DNA of 33,886 bases, taken from NCBI GenBank assembly GCA_964058805.1, contig CAXKVV010001569.1, forward strand, positions 1 through 33,886, in the 5' to 3' direction. A program made the position numbers and the translations under genes. Position 1 is the stretch's first letter. Every line of letters begins with the position of its first letter. The DNA comes from Schoenoplectus triqueter (Eukaryota > Streptophyta > Magnoliopsida > Poales > Cyperaceae). The notes under the pieces are model-generated. The model saw nothing but the letters and a program-made list of their open reading frames with translations, did not search any database and was not told the DNA's origin. Positions 10,240 through 22,174 of the stretch are shown here, piece after piece.

Positions 10240-11411
10240 ATTTATACCATATTAATTATTTTTTTCTGTATGAAAGCTGGATTCCATTTTTGTTTGCACT
10301 CTAATCAAGTCATGAAGGCAGCCTTGCGTAAATAAATGATAAACTTTATTTCCTAGAAGTGAACTTATGTGAGGCAAAGACAATTAACCATTTACCTTTG
10401 GTGATAGCCGTTAGAATTCTCTTTTTTATTTTTTAATTGATTTTAGATGTTTTTTCATGTTGTTGTACATCAATAGGTAGGTCACTGTGTAATGATAATG
10501 TTTTATTGAAGTTGGAATTTTTTGTTAAGATGGCACGTGATTGAAAATTATTTAGCAATATATTCTTTATAGATTCTTGGTCTTTAATGATCTAATAGTT
10601 ATACATTCTTGTCTTGACAAAACGTGGGGAGTTTTTTGTCCTTCATCAGTCATCACGTTTGAATCGAGACTCAAATTTTGGAGTCAAGATTAAACTACTG
10701 AATACACGGGGGTGCACCGTGCACCACATGCTCTTTCATGCTGAAGCTGTTCGTTACCGCCATTGACCTTGGAATAACCATCACTAAAGGGCATTGGCTT
10801 CACAAAGTATCTTTTACTATTATTTAATATATGTGCAATCACTAATCGAAAGCATTATCGCCGTGTCCAGGACTCCACCTTACAAGCATTACTGACAAGC
10901 GTTTTCCTTGTGCTAAATATTTGTCTTCCATTGACAAATTTTTTTCACTTTGAAATTTGGCATATATTTCATACTCATAAATTCACGACTCAATAAATAT
11001 TAACTGCTTGATCTAAGGCTAAGTGAGTACTTACTGATGATGGCAGGCCAACTGCCCTACCTAATTTCGTCTAAAACAAATACAGTCATTATTTAAAATT
11101 TCAATAAAGAATTAGTGTGTCAAAGCCATGCGGCGACCAAAAAGGGGAAGAAATATAACACCGTTACATCAAGACCAATTGTTATTGCCCACGGCCCTTT
11201 TGGGATACTAAAAGGAAAAATATCAAATATCAGCTGTAATTAAAAGATTATCGCACAAACAATAAATATGTAATCCTTTTTTGGGGATCAACTACTTAAT
11301 ACGTACTACCTTATTCTCCCCCCCAAAAAAAGGACTTTTCGGAATGTATTGAATATTTGGCACAATTATGGCCAATTTCCTATCATCTCCTTCTCTAGAG
11401 CCACCTTTCTT
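10240..11411. other. Spacer between the pseudogene tail and MTHFR-like gene
   Basis: No gene is seen. The two loci converge here, so 3' UTRs of both would lie in this stretch. GGTGCACCGTGCACC near 10711 is a perfect short palindrome of unknown meaning. Confidence 0.5.
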
Positions 11412-13502
11412 TCAAGCAAGTATCAAATTCTTGGCACCATTGGCCACCGATTTCTTCTCCTCTGCCTCATCTTTTACTGCCAGCAACCTAGGCACGGTTC
11501 CATTCTCACCTCCTTTAACTAACCCAAGACGCCGCAACACTGAAAGGGTAGGTTCCTCACGATTCATTGTGTAGAAGTGCAGTTCCCTGATTCCACGTTT
11601 TAGGATCTCTCTGCACATCTCTGTTGCAAGATCCACCCCATATGCTGCTAGTGCCACCTCATCTGACTTCAACCTCTCCACTGTCTCTCTAATCTCTGTT
11701 GGCACCTTTGTCCTGTCAGTATGATTCAGAAATGTCAACAGGCTACCTGAATTTTCAACATGTCAGCTTGTAGTGACACTAAATAGAAAAACACACAACA
11801 CAACCAATGTCTACATTGCTGCTGAATTAAATCTTACTGAAACAACATAATTTTTTCTGCAATATTGCAATATAAACAATAGCCTTAACTGAACCAATCA
11901 ACTATGATGATTTAGCATGTAAAAGGTGATAAGCCATTGAAGTTTTCATGATTTTATCAAGTTGCTTTTTTTTTCAGGCATTGCATTGTGGTTGATGGTC
12001 AACTTCTGAATAAGTTATTAGTTTAACACACAAAAGAAGAACATTATGTTGGTTTAACGATATGATTAAATCAAGCATAAATTCTCTCTATTTTTTGTTT
12101 TTGGTAATATTAGAATTGGCTTCCTTGACTGTCTGCTCTATCAAGCAGTCCTGGGATTATTCCCTGCACAAACATAAGAAACACAATGAGAAAATAACAT
12201 TATGTCCAGAAGAGATGAGTCCATACCTGCATGTCGTCGTCATTGTCTGAAAGCTCCGATAGCTGACAATTGGGAGTATTCCCGGCACAATTGGGCATTT
12301 AATACCAATTCTTCGGCAATCATCAACAAATTTGAAAAAGAAAGACATGTCATAGAACAGTTGCGTCACAATGAAGTCAGAACCTGCATCTACTTTTTTC
12401 TTCAGGTACACAAGATCTTCTTTGTATCCTTCTTCAGTTGCTACCTCGCTTCCTTCAAGAATCTTGCTTGGGTGTGCCTCTAAGATAATAATTTGGCAAA
12501 AGTTAAAGCTGCTATTAGGTTTGTCAATGCAAGACAAAGATGCAAAAGATGCAACAAATATGGACAAAAGTAGTTTTGTTTTATTCACACAGAAAGAGAA
12601 TCTGATCCCCTTGTAGAAACCAATTTTAAAGAAAAAAACAACAACATGGAGATATAAAAATCTATGAGAATTGGCAGTGAGCTTGTGGGTTATCATAAAA
12701 ATGTATATAGCTTGGCTGGTAGCGATTTCCCTAAATTTCCTTTTCTATCATTATTTTGAATAAGCTTTTCCCTTTAGTTTTTCCCGTTCTCTCTTGTTAG
12801 GTCATTATCGAAATTATTCTAGCTCAAGAGGAGGCCTCTTCTTTGTTTGTTTGCCATTCACGCCAAATACACACCCAATTTGCATGCAAACGTCCAAAAT
12901 TACCTCAATTTTGCAATGTACACAATCTAACATCCCCTTACGAGCTTTAATTGAAACAAATTGAGCTAAAGATAGACCGCAAAATATAAATTAAATTATT
13001 GCCAACCTGGATATCCAGCAACAACCAAACCGAAGTAATCACCATGCCTCAATCTAATATGCTCTACCAGATCCAGCCCACAAACAGGCACACCTTTACC
13101 ATTCACATCAGTCGGTTCCACCGCATTCGCCGGTGGATCTCCTCGGAGCGCAAGAATGTTGTTAACACCACGTGACTTTGCGCCATCAATTGCCTTGTTT
13201 ATTCCGTCGAGCGTCATTCCGAGACACGTCAGATGCATCATGGTGTCGACGCCGATCTCAGTTTGCATCCTCCCAGCGAGGTCGACAGTGGCGTCAGCAC
13301 TAACCGGTCGCCACGTGATGTCACAATAGGAGGCGCCGTGCGCCGCCATGTGAGCGACCTTGGCGATGAACGCGTCGGAGATCTCGGCGCGCTTCTCGGC
13401 GGTAGCTGATCTTGGGAATTTCGGGGTGAAGTACTCGAAGGAGAAGATGACATGGCTGTCGTCGGAACCGGTGGATTCCTTGATTTTGTTGATTATATGC
13501 AT
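11412..13502 (-). CDS. MTHFR-like protein, catalytic domain only, three exons
   Basis: Exons are 13502-13007, 12479-12227 and 11712-11412, with GT-AG introns of 527 and 514 bases. Phases match (Pro-Glu166 junction, Cys249-Arg250 junction), giving an open 349-residue protein. The family reduces 5,10-methylene-THF to 5-methyl-THF in the cytosol using FAD. Visible family blocks are FSFEYF (Glu23, matching catalytic Glu28 of E. coli), [15 protein letters not shown] (Asp122), [24 protein letters not shown] (Gln205), [10 protein letters not shown] and [10 protein letters not shown]. Two things are odd. Normal plant MTHFRs run to about 590 residues, but this one stops after LGLVKGG and about 30 unrelated residues, so it lacks the C-terminal regulatory domain. 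The conserved ITWGAGGS loop is ITWRPVSA and two residues shorter. Open frames and clean splice sites favour a living gene; loss of activity cannot be excluded. Confidence 0.85.
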
Positions 13503-13805
13503 GACTAGTGGTGATTAGTGAGGCGTAAGCGCGTTTGGGTGGAGAGAGGGAGAATGAGATTGACGAATGAATGATGAGAGAGCTCACAGGGAGAGGAAGG
13601 GGGAAGGTGGAGGGAATAATTAAAAAGCAAACAAGGATGGTGGGGGTGGGTTTCAGTAGCTTTCTGTGTCTCCTTCGAGCCTAATTTTTTAGAAATATTT
13701 TCTGGCAATTTTTCGGTGGGAATATTGTTGTGAAAAATCTCAGAATGTGACGTGGCCCATGAGACTCGGACCAATTTTGAAAAAAAAAATAATAATAAAG
13801 GGCAA
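13503..13805 (-). promoter_or_regulatory. 5' leader and near promoter of the MTHFR-like gene
   Basis: Read on the minus strand, about 130 bases before the ATG are strongly pyrimidine-rich (CTCTCTCC runs), as in many plant leaders. I find no convincing TATA box. An adjacent foldback element begins about 300 bases upstream of the ATG. Confidence 0.4.
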
Positions 13806-14162
13806 GTGAGAGGTAGCCATTTAATCGTCAAAGTTACATTTGATCATTAAATTTTTATTTATTTATTTCTAATACTAAACTTTGAACTCTAATGAAGGCT
13901 TATATAACATCTATATGAACTTTTGTCTTGTGCTGTTGCGCAAAACTGTGCAAAGTTTATATTTATTTTGGAATCTTCACAATAGTCCAACGCTACAAAG
14001 CAAAGTCCATGCATGCAGACGCCACATTAGCTTTCATTAGATTTGAATGGTAAAACTGGAGTGACTAAACACTGAGATATCCATAAATTTAAGTGATTAA
14101 AATTGAATACCTTAAAGTTTAGTAACTAGATGTTAATTTCACATGAATTTGGTAACCTCTCA
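13806..14162. mobile_element. Foldback (MITE-like) element upstream of the MTHFR-like gene
   Basis: The ends are inverted: TGAGAGGTAGCCA at the left and, in reverse complement, TGAGAGGTTACCA at the right. Inner parts also pair, for example CTCTAATGAAGGCTTA on the left with TCTAATGAAAGCTAA from the right arm. This is an imperfect hairpin of about 355 bases without coding capacity. No clear target duplication is seen, so the superfamily is unknown. Confidence 0.55.
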
Positions 14163-14936
14163 AAAAATTTATCCGAACATAAAAAGGTTAACATGTAGAG
14201 GAGGTATTTACCTTTAGCCAAATTTGAGCCAATTTTTAGATTATTTTTCCTCACAAAGAATTTTTTACATAAATATCGTGTGATATTGATTGAACTCATG
14301 ATACAATCAATAGTCCCAAAACTCTGAGAGAATTTAAAATGCCTAAATATTTAAAATATTGAAATTTATGATTTGGCATTTTTAATTTATAAAGACAATG
14401 AAATTATATTTTGAACAAAATATATATTATTTATGTTGAGTTGTAAAAGTAATAATTTTATTTATGAAACTTAAAAGAGTTAAAAATAATTCTTTTTAGA
14501 TATATAAATCTATTGTGTGATATTTAGAAAATTTAGATTCTTAATGTTTATACATTTTTATTTATGAGTTCTAAATTTTCTTAGGATTATTTTATTATTT
14601 CTAATTATTTCTTAATATTTATACAATTTTATTTATGAGTTCTAAATTTTATTATGATTAACTTAATTATTTCTAATTATTTATTTTTATTAATCTAAAT
14701 TCTAAATACAGGAAATTTTAATTATTCAAAGCAACACGGAACAAGAACTCAAATATGAAACTTGAATATATTAAATTGTTCAAAATTTCAAAGTTACTCC
14801 ATTTGTGTTTAAAATTTTCGAAGCATCGTCATATATCATTGTACTTTATTATTATTGTTTGAAACGGCAGCCTATCACAATTTTTTTAAATGGAGAAATG
14901 AAAAAACTTTGACATATAATAGCATTAGTATATCAT

Positions 14937-15900
14937 TTTTACATGTACTAGTATGGTTCGGAATTCTTTTTTGTATCTATAATTTTCTCTAATCAGGTAG
15001 GGTGGTCCAGAAACGAATTTCGAATCAAGTTTTTAGATAGGTTTGTTTTGTAATCCATCCGGACATTTCTTAGGCAGAAAAAAACCATTCAAATATTTCT
15101 TTCATATTATTACACTAATTATATTTATAATTAAATTAAATAATTATCACACTAAATAAAGAAAAATAATTACCATTATAAAAATATAATATTATAATAA
15201 CTACTGATAAAATAAAAAGTAATGGATAAAAATAAGATATATAAATGACTAAACAATATATACTTATTAATGTTAAATTATAATATATAATAATAAATGA
15301 TTCATATTAAAAAAAGTTTTAGATTGTTTAAAAATTAATCATATGAAATAATAATATACGATAAAGAATAAGAAATATAATTTTTAAAAATAAAAATATA
15401 GTGTTGTAAAGAGTAGAAAATTGAGAATAAACACAAATATATATAATTTTATATATGATTTTTAAGAATAATTATTTAAAAATAATATATTCATTTAATC
15501 TAATTATTGTCTAACTTCTATTGCACTTTTTTTTATTATTATCTATTTCTTTTGTGATGATATCATTTCTCCTTTATTCACAATCATTTTCTATATCTAT
15601 TACTTTTTATTTTATTAATCATTATTGTTATTATTCATATTTATTATATTTTTATTATAATATTACATTTTGAATGTGATAATTGGTTTTTTTATTTCGT
15701 GTGATAATATGACAATTATTTAATTTACTTATAAATATAACTAGTATGATAACATGAAAAAAGTAGTATATGTCGTTAAAAAGCTGGTCCAGATATGAAT
15801 AACAGACTAGGTCTGTCTAAAAAAATGGTTCAGAATTTTTTTTCTGGACCATCATATCTGGTCCGGAAAAGAATTCCCACCTATGCTAGTGCATGTAAAA
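14937..15900. mobile_element. Large AT-rich foldback element, about 960 bp
   Basis: The terminal inverted repeat is TTTTACATG[TC]ACTAG[TC]AT at 14937-14954 and 15883-15900. Further in, GGTCCAGAAA blocks and a long block around TTATATTTATAA, TAAATTAAATAATT and ATCACAC occur on both arms in opposite orientation, so most of the element folds back. It holds no transposase. The ends abut AT-rich sequence where a target duplication cannot be picked out. Confidence 0.65.
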
Positions 15901-18900
15901 AAAATGGTTCAATCATTCTATTGTATGCGAAAGTTTTTTTTTTAAAAAAAATTGCAGCTGTCAAGTTTAAACATTGTATTTTATTTAAATAAATAATTCA
16001 TACAAGTTTTCATAAATAAGAAGCTAATTTCGAATTATGGATTTATGAATGTAATCAATATTTTATTAGTAGAATTAAAAAATATATATATAGAATGCTA
16101 CAAATATAAAAGTGAACTTTGAAGCGAACGAGGAGAAAGGAGAAAAAATATGAGGGAAGAGTAATAAACAAACTAATTGAATAATTTACAAGAACTTTTG
16201 TGGAAATTCTTTTATACAAGGATACTTGTTTCTTCTAGAATCTAGGGATGCAAATTTATAAAATTCTCCCAATTTCGTTTTTTTCTTCTTAGTTTTTAGG
16301 TGATTACTACTCTCATTTTCTTGGTGAGCTCATGGGTCATGATCATGCTCTGTGGATGTGACTTGCGAATCTGGTGACCGGTGACTGGTGAGCGATGGTT
16401 GGAGAGGCCACATGTCAGTTGGTGATTTGAAAGGGGATCTATGTTTGAATTATTTAACACGTTAATTGTAAGAGAATAAATTTTATGGTGTATGAAGTGT
16501 TAATGATATTTTTTACTCATTTATTTAATTCGTATTATATGAGAATAAAAAAATTCATTAATTTATTTGATATGGTTAACGATAAGAATTTTATTTCGTT
16601 AAGTAAATAGGTACGGATATGGATAAAAGATAATTTCATATTTGTTTGTCTTATAGGGTAAATTATTAAAAAAATAATTTATATTATTTTCAATATAATT
16701 ATCTCATATAATAATTTTTTATTTTGGTAAATAAAAAAAATAGGGAACTGATAAAAACACTCCCAAAGTTATGCGCTAATGGCTAGTAATTTTAAACTCG
16801 ATCCCTATTTTTTATTTTATTTACCAAAATAAAAAATATGTATGTTAGTTACCCTGATTTCTATGAGTTAATTACTATTAATTATAATTATTATATTTTT
16901 CAAGTTTAATCATCTTATAAATTATAATGTTTGAATAATATTTAGTAGAGTACTTCTTAAAATGATTGAATGAGATAATATTAGATTTTATTTTAGACAA
17001 TATGTTATTTTTGCTTTTAATATATTTTATTTTTCTGCTTAAAAAGTTTGACAAGAGATACATATTTTTTTAATTTATTTATTTTGAAATGACTCAAGTT
17101 AAAATTTATTACATAATTATACTTTTATTTCATACTAGTAAAATAGAGATGTATTTGTATAAATGGAATGAGTATATATATTTTTTTTTATAAATGATAA
17201 TAAACTAAGTAATGCATTAGTATTATTCGTTAGCATCCGTTACCGTTTCGTTAACCATTTATTTTAACGAGTAAGGATAGAGTATGAGTAAGTCTAATTT
17301 TAATGTATAAGGATAAAGTATTAATAAAAATAATTTAAAATGAGTATGTTAATGAAAATATCCCCGACTTGTTCCGTACACATTCTAATTCCTCTCATCC
17401 TAAACTTGCTTCTTTTTAATGGGAAAAAAAATGCATAGGCTTTTTCCTCCCCTTAGAACAAAATTCTCTCATCCTATGTGAACACATATATAGACTAGCG
17501 CCACTACCACCGACAGTAGCAACGACAATTCCAACAAAAGTGAATTCGAGTGATGATTTAATGCTTATGTTCTAAAATAAGTGATAATTGAATGTTCATT
17601 TTACTACTTGGCAGTTATATTTTAATTTAGATCTTAAATTGTTTTTATATTACTACTTTGTTAGTGTCATTATCTAGACGTCATTTTATTCATTATGTTA
17701 TTTATATCAATTTTAACGTAACATTCTAATTATCTATCGCATATTTCCACATTCATGGTATATTTTTGGTCATTTGAAAATAGTTTTATATTTAATATCA
17801 CGGACTGAATTTTTTATATAACATATTACTTCATCTAATTAATACACATTACTTCACAATAATTTTACTAGAGACTAATACTTGAAAATTGCCAAACAAA
17901 GAGTAGATTAGCTTCTAAGTGAAATGGGGATACAAGTCTTTCAACATTAATTTTTGATATAGCAAAATTTTCTACAAACAGCTCATTTAATACAAGTAAT
18001 CGTACAATTACAAAAAAAATAATGAATTACGTTTTCTTAGTTACAGTGAATTATTAAATTTTCAAATAAATGCTGGTTACAAATTAATTCATTGTTTTAT
18101 TTATGTTTTTTTATTTGTCAATATGTATGCAAAACCTGCATACAAATCGACTACAAAAAAAAACAATTATTAAGCTGAGGTGGCTAGCAATGATTGGAAA
18201 TGAGGTGATATTAAGGTAAAATTAAAAATAGCCAAAATTCTATCCAACTGACGCATTTACTCTCAGTTTCATGTAATTATAAACTACTTAATGCTGCATC
18301 AAACAAATTAAAAAAATAGTCAATGTTAAAAATTTATTAAGTTTCATCATTTTTCGTGCGTGTGTGTTATGTATAATATATAGTTAGATTTTAATAATAT
18401 AAGTTTTTTTGTTGGGATCCCTTAACAACTAGCTAGTTGCTAGTTACTTTGACAAGTTTGACAATTAAGTTCAAATAAGTTCATAAAAAAACTTAAAGAT
18501 AGAAAAAAATTACAAACATATTCTATTAACTTATAGATTGATTGTGATTTAAGTTTTATATAATTGAAGTATCATTTGATATTTCATCAAAGACAAAGAC
18601 CATCAAATTTAAATGTTTGATAAGACACTATCAAAATTATTGAATAGAATGTTGTCAGCAATTGTAAAGCACATGTATATTTTATTCATAGCTATTCTTA
18701 TTTTTTTTCCTTCTTCTTTTATATATAATGACTGTAATATATCGTTTTCTAAATGTAATGAAAGCATTGACATTTTTGTCATTTATAAAAAAAGAGAAAG
18801 AGAATATATTTTAAATTAAAATTTAATTTTTGGTAGAAATAAAGAAGTGAACATAATTAAAGTTCAGAAAAGAGAAAGCATTGATATTACATCGTCCATC

Positions 18901-19020
18901 GAACAGAACAAAATTAGATAGGCAGATCTACATCTACTCCCTCAGACGGTGACGTGTGCTGGATCTTGGCATATTTGCATGTGATGTGATGTGTTACATC
19001 CGAACCGGCAACACAAGAGA
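15901..19020. other. Very AT-rich intergenic DNA, no gene seen
   Basis: About 3 kb without a supportable gene. Short open frames at 16878-17063 and 18613-18819 have AT-driven composition and no motifs. 16250-16440 is less AT-rich but has no open frame of note. TTCGTTAAGTAAATAGGTACGGA (16596 on) and the TACCGTTTCGTTAACCATTT stretch (17242 on) suggest opposing ends of another decayed element. Confidence 0.5.
16714..16838. repeat. Short perfect-looking hairpin
   Basis: TTTTTTATTTTGGTAAATAA, then AAATAGGGA, on the left is mirrored by TCCCTATTTTTTATT and TATTTACCAAAATAAAAAA on the right. Arms of roughly 33 bases enclose a loop of about 55 bases. It could be a tiny transposon derivative or a recent inverted duplication. 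Confidence 0.6.
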
Positions 19021-19021
19021 C

Positions 19022-19441
19022 TATATATGTAGAGTAAAATTGATGTACTTCTACGAGGTTCTGATTTTAGCTTAAAAATATATCAAATGATTTTTAAATT
19101 TTAATTTATCGTTCTCATTAAATCCTTCATATTGAAATATTATAACGTTTTGGAGTGTTTTGAGTTTTCTAACTCGCTCTTTTCAATTTTTGAAAATAAT
19201 ATACAAATAATAAATATTTTATTATTATTTTTAGAGTTGATTTTCAAAAATTAAAAAGAGCAACTTAGAAAACTCGTAACACCCCAAATTTTTGTCCCCC
19301 ATAAGATTTAAATATGAAAAAAATTAATGAGAGTGATAAATCAAAATTTAGAAATCATTTGATATATTTTTTAAGCTAGGATTACAAAGAGGCTCCGTGC
19401 TCCTAGGAGCACGCTAGTTTTGCTCTCTCTTTATATATATA
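19022..19441. mobile_element. Foldback element A with TA/GA-type ends
   Basis: The left arm from about 19022 (TATATATGTAGAGTAAAA) pairs with the right arm ending at 19441, whose reverse complement starts TATATATATAAAGAGAGAG. Inner blocks such as TAGCTTAAAAATATATCAAA and TGATTT, GAGTTTTCTAA and AATTTTTGAAAAT occur on both arms, inverted, to a centre near 19215. It has no coding capacity. Its end design (TA tract then GA-rich bases) matches the element at 2531-3002, although the inner sequence differs. Confidence 0.75.
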
Positions 19442-19841
19442 GAAAGAGAGAGTTTGTCTATTATGCTTTCAGTAACACTTCGATCAAAACACCAGTCCAA
19501 ATTTTAATTTTTCATACTCGAAATTTCAATTTAAGTAGCTCAATAAAATCTATATATCATAATTTTGTAGAATACTAATTTTTAATGTGTTTGGAATTAG
19601 TTTACTATGCTTAATGATTTTTGAAAGATAACCCTAAAATAATAGAATAATAATAAAATTTGTATGTAAAAAATGATTAAGCATAGATAAAAATTAGTAT
19701 TCTATGTGATTATGATATAAAATTTTTATTGAGCTACTTAAATTAAAATTTTGAGCGTGAAAAATTAAAATTTGAACTTATAGCGTTTCGGTCGAAGTGC
19801 TACTGAAAGCACAATAGATAAACTCTCTCTCTATATATATA
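19432..19841. mobile_element. Foldback element B, sharing its TA end with element A
   Basis: The left arm is TATATATATAGAAAGAGAGA then GTTTGTCTATTATGCTTTC. The right arm in reverse complement reads ATATATATAGAGAGAGAG then TTTATCTATTGTGCTTTC. Inner blocks (AAATTTTAATTTTTCA, AATTTAAGTAGCTCAATAAA, AGAATACTAATTTTTA) pair across the element. The TATATATATA at 19432-19441 serves as the right end of element A and the left end of B. No coding capacity. Confidence 0.75.
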
Positions 19842-21244
19842 ATGAATCAGCAATTTAAGGATGGAAAAAGGAATATGATCCGATCATCAGCGAAAATATT
19901 ACTAAAAGTAAGAATTAATTTTAAATAACTGATAGAGGTTAATGAATAATTAATAAAACTTGTATACGACATTAACAAAAGATAATTAGAGAAATCACTT
20001 ATTAAAAGTATCATTATACATTTTATGGTGGCTATATTCAACTCCAAACTATTCCATCTGAACTTGGGGTTCTCAATTGGTTTGGACTTTGGAAGGTCCC
20101 AAGAAAATGTGAACCTAATATAACCAGCTATTCAGCTTTTAATTTGAAACATTGGTTGCAGTTTGAGTTCAAACAGTGTGGCCTCCATGTGCTGAATCCT
20201 CTTTTCCCCAACTTCAATTTCATTTTGGATAATTTGGCAGGCCCATTAATATAACAGTTCTAAGCTACGGCCTATTGGTTCAAAGAAAATTTAGCTATAT
20301 TATTGTGGGCTAGAGTCTAGCTTCATGGGCCCTGGGTTTATTCCTAAAGATGGACTACCCAGTCCTTCAATCAAGCTAACAACTTCCAACGTTTGAAATT
20401 TGTGCGCAATTTGAAATTTTGGGTGGTTCCAAAATGTAAAATCTGCCAGAATGCTGGTAATGATCGACTAAAAAAGGAAATAAATACCATGCAAGAATGT
20501 CAAACCGATGGTTGGGGCAATGGATTTTAATTTTGTGCCCTGAATATGCACGCACCTGCTTAAGAACGAAACTATGTCCGTCTTGAAAGTTCACAACTTC
20601 ACATGCATTATTCAAAGAATTTGGTGTTCATCTGCTTAAACTCCTCGTGTTTTATCAGAGGCTTATAACAGTAATCAAGAAGTATCAATTTGAATAAATA
20701 ATCAGGAATTATCAATTTAAACTCCTCGTACTTTTTGTATGGAACAACCATTCAGGAAAAAAAAGAGAGTATATCAGCCAAGTTGCTAATGATGCATTAA
20801 TCGGTAACATTTAATTCCGTTTACTAATCACTTCAACTAGCCTAAATTGTTTGCGAAAACTAGACATTGGAGGTAGCCTGGTTGATTTTCTGGTAGTAAT
20901 AATAATAATTTAATAATATATTTACTATTTGACAACAGTTTATTCGGAAATTCTGCTAATAAATCTCATCTGTTATATAGTACATACATGTAATTCTGTC
21001 CCCTAGATCAAGCTCACATATAACAATTGTATTCAGAAGAGAGATCTTTGATAATCAAACGTATCAGCACAAATATCAGATATTCGTGCAGCAACCATAA
21101 AATTAAAGCACATCCTGTAACTAATACTGGTACAATGTGCAATATATAATTAATTACACAAATGCACGTCTTCTCTGAACTCCATCCTATAAGGATACAT
21201 CTTTTATACCAGGCCAATCAATAGAACACCATTGCACTCGTTAT
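19842..21244. other. Intergenic DNA, no gene assigned
   Basis: Open frames at 19847-20047, 20376-20615 and 21014-21217 show no known motif. A 17-base phrase close to TTAAACTCCTCGTGTTT occurs twice (20636 and 20716), a small dispersed duplication. Confidence 0.45.
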
Positions 21245-21535
21245 TGCAACTAAACACAACATGATATTTGGGCAAGAAATGGCACACAGCTGGTACTGTA
21301 CCAGGTTTTACATTCAGCAATTAAAATGCCACGTGTTTCGGGTTCCATAATGACGTGTTGGTATGGCATACTGCCACATTGTCAACCACTGTCCCATCTT
21401 TGCCTGTCATCTTCACTGTGTGACCCTTGGTTGACTTTGCCAGGTGGCAGTAAAACACAGCATTCATGCCACAAGCTCATCTGGGGCCAAATTCACCCCT
21501 GAAGATACAATTGAGTACTCTTGCTTTGGCGTCCC
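21245..21535 (-). pseudogene. BURP-domain pseudogene (RD22/USP-like), C-terminal part
   Basis: Minus-strand reading gives TPKQEYSIVSSGVN, then AVFYCHLAKSTKGHTVKMTG, KDGTVVDNVAVCHTNTS, LWNPKHVAF, a TAA stop at 21323-21321, LLNVKPGTVPAVCHFLP and HVVF. This is the end of the BURP domain, defined by CH pairs: the spacings YCH-25-CH-26-CH are right for the family. BURP proteins are plant-specific secreted or wall proteins such as RD22. Damage is clear. The first CH motif is removed by a frame-changing deletion just before AVFYCH, a stop replaces the residue after HVAF (Gln in relatives), and one extra residue precedes the last CH. The upstream half is cut off by the Copia remnant. Confidence 0.85.
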
Positions 21536-21639
21536 ATATTTCGAATAAATTGTAGTTAATACCTATCAAATGAAGAATATAACTAGTCATAGCTCAAAGT
21601 GCCGAAGCAAAAATATCGAACTATGATGTCAACTTCTAG

Positions 21640-22174
21640 TAAGCTTACTTGAATCAGCAACTCCTAACCAACATGAACATTAGAATACACAAATCAATAC
21701 AAATATTTTGTGATAATCAATCCGCAAAACACATAGTTTCAAACCCGATGTTTCATGAAAAACTAAACGCATCGAAATTTATTATCACTTTGTTCGCGAG
21801 AAGATACAAGTCAAGGAGATCAAAACTCTTTTTGTAAGAAGTAAAGATTAATTGACGGATATTTTCTACAAAATAATTGGAGCCAAGATCATTTAAAGAA
21901 AATGCGAGCAAATTAGAGTTAATCAATATTTATAACTCAATTTGAGGAGTGTTAAAGAAAATATAATTTGAATATTATTGGCCTCAAAGTATTTAACAAT
22001 TATATCATAGCCTCAATAATATAAAATAACCGTTATGGTATCGTTAAAATAAAACAGCCGTATATTACCATTATGAATAGAAACATATAAAAACAGAATG
22101 TAAAATCAGATGAAATAATACAAGAAGATAATTTCCTTCTAACTCTCTCTATCGCATATTCATACTCTGTGTCA
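21640..22174 (+). mobile_element. 5'-truncated Copia retrotransposon: RNase H end plus 3' LTR
   Basis: 21670-21840 encodes the end of the Copia RNase H region (IQIFCDNQSAKHIVSNP, then FHE). After frame loss, the usual tail LTDIF and GA, then INIY, can still be followed. A purine-rich tract (GAGGAG) precedes TGTTAAAG at 21950, which starts the 3' LTR. TATAAAA near 22087 fits an LTR promoter, and the LTR probably ends at CA near 22174. Everything upstream of RNase H and the 5' LTR is missing. It lies directly beside the BURP fragment on the opposite strand. It is not functional. Confidence 0.8.
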
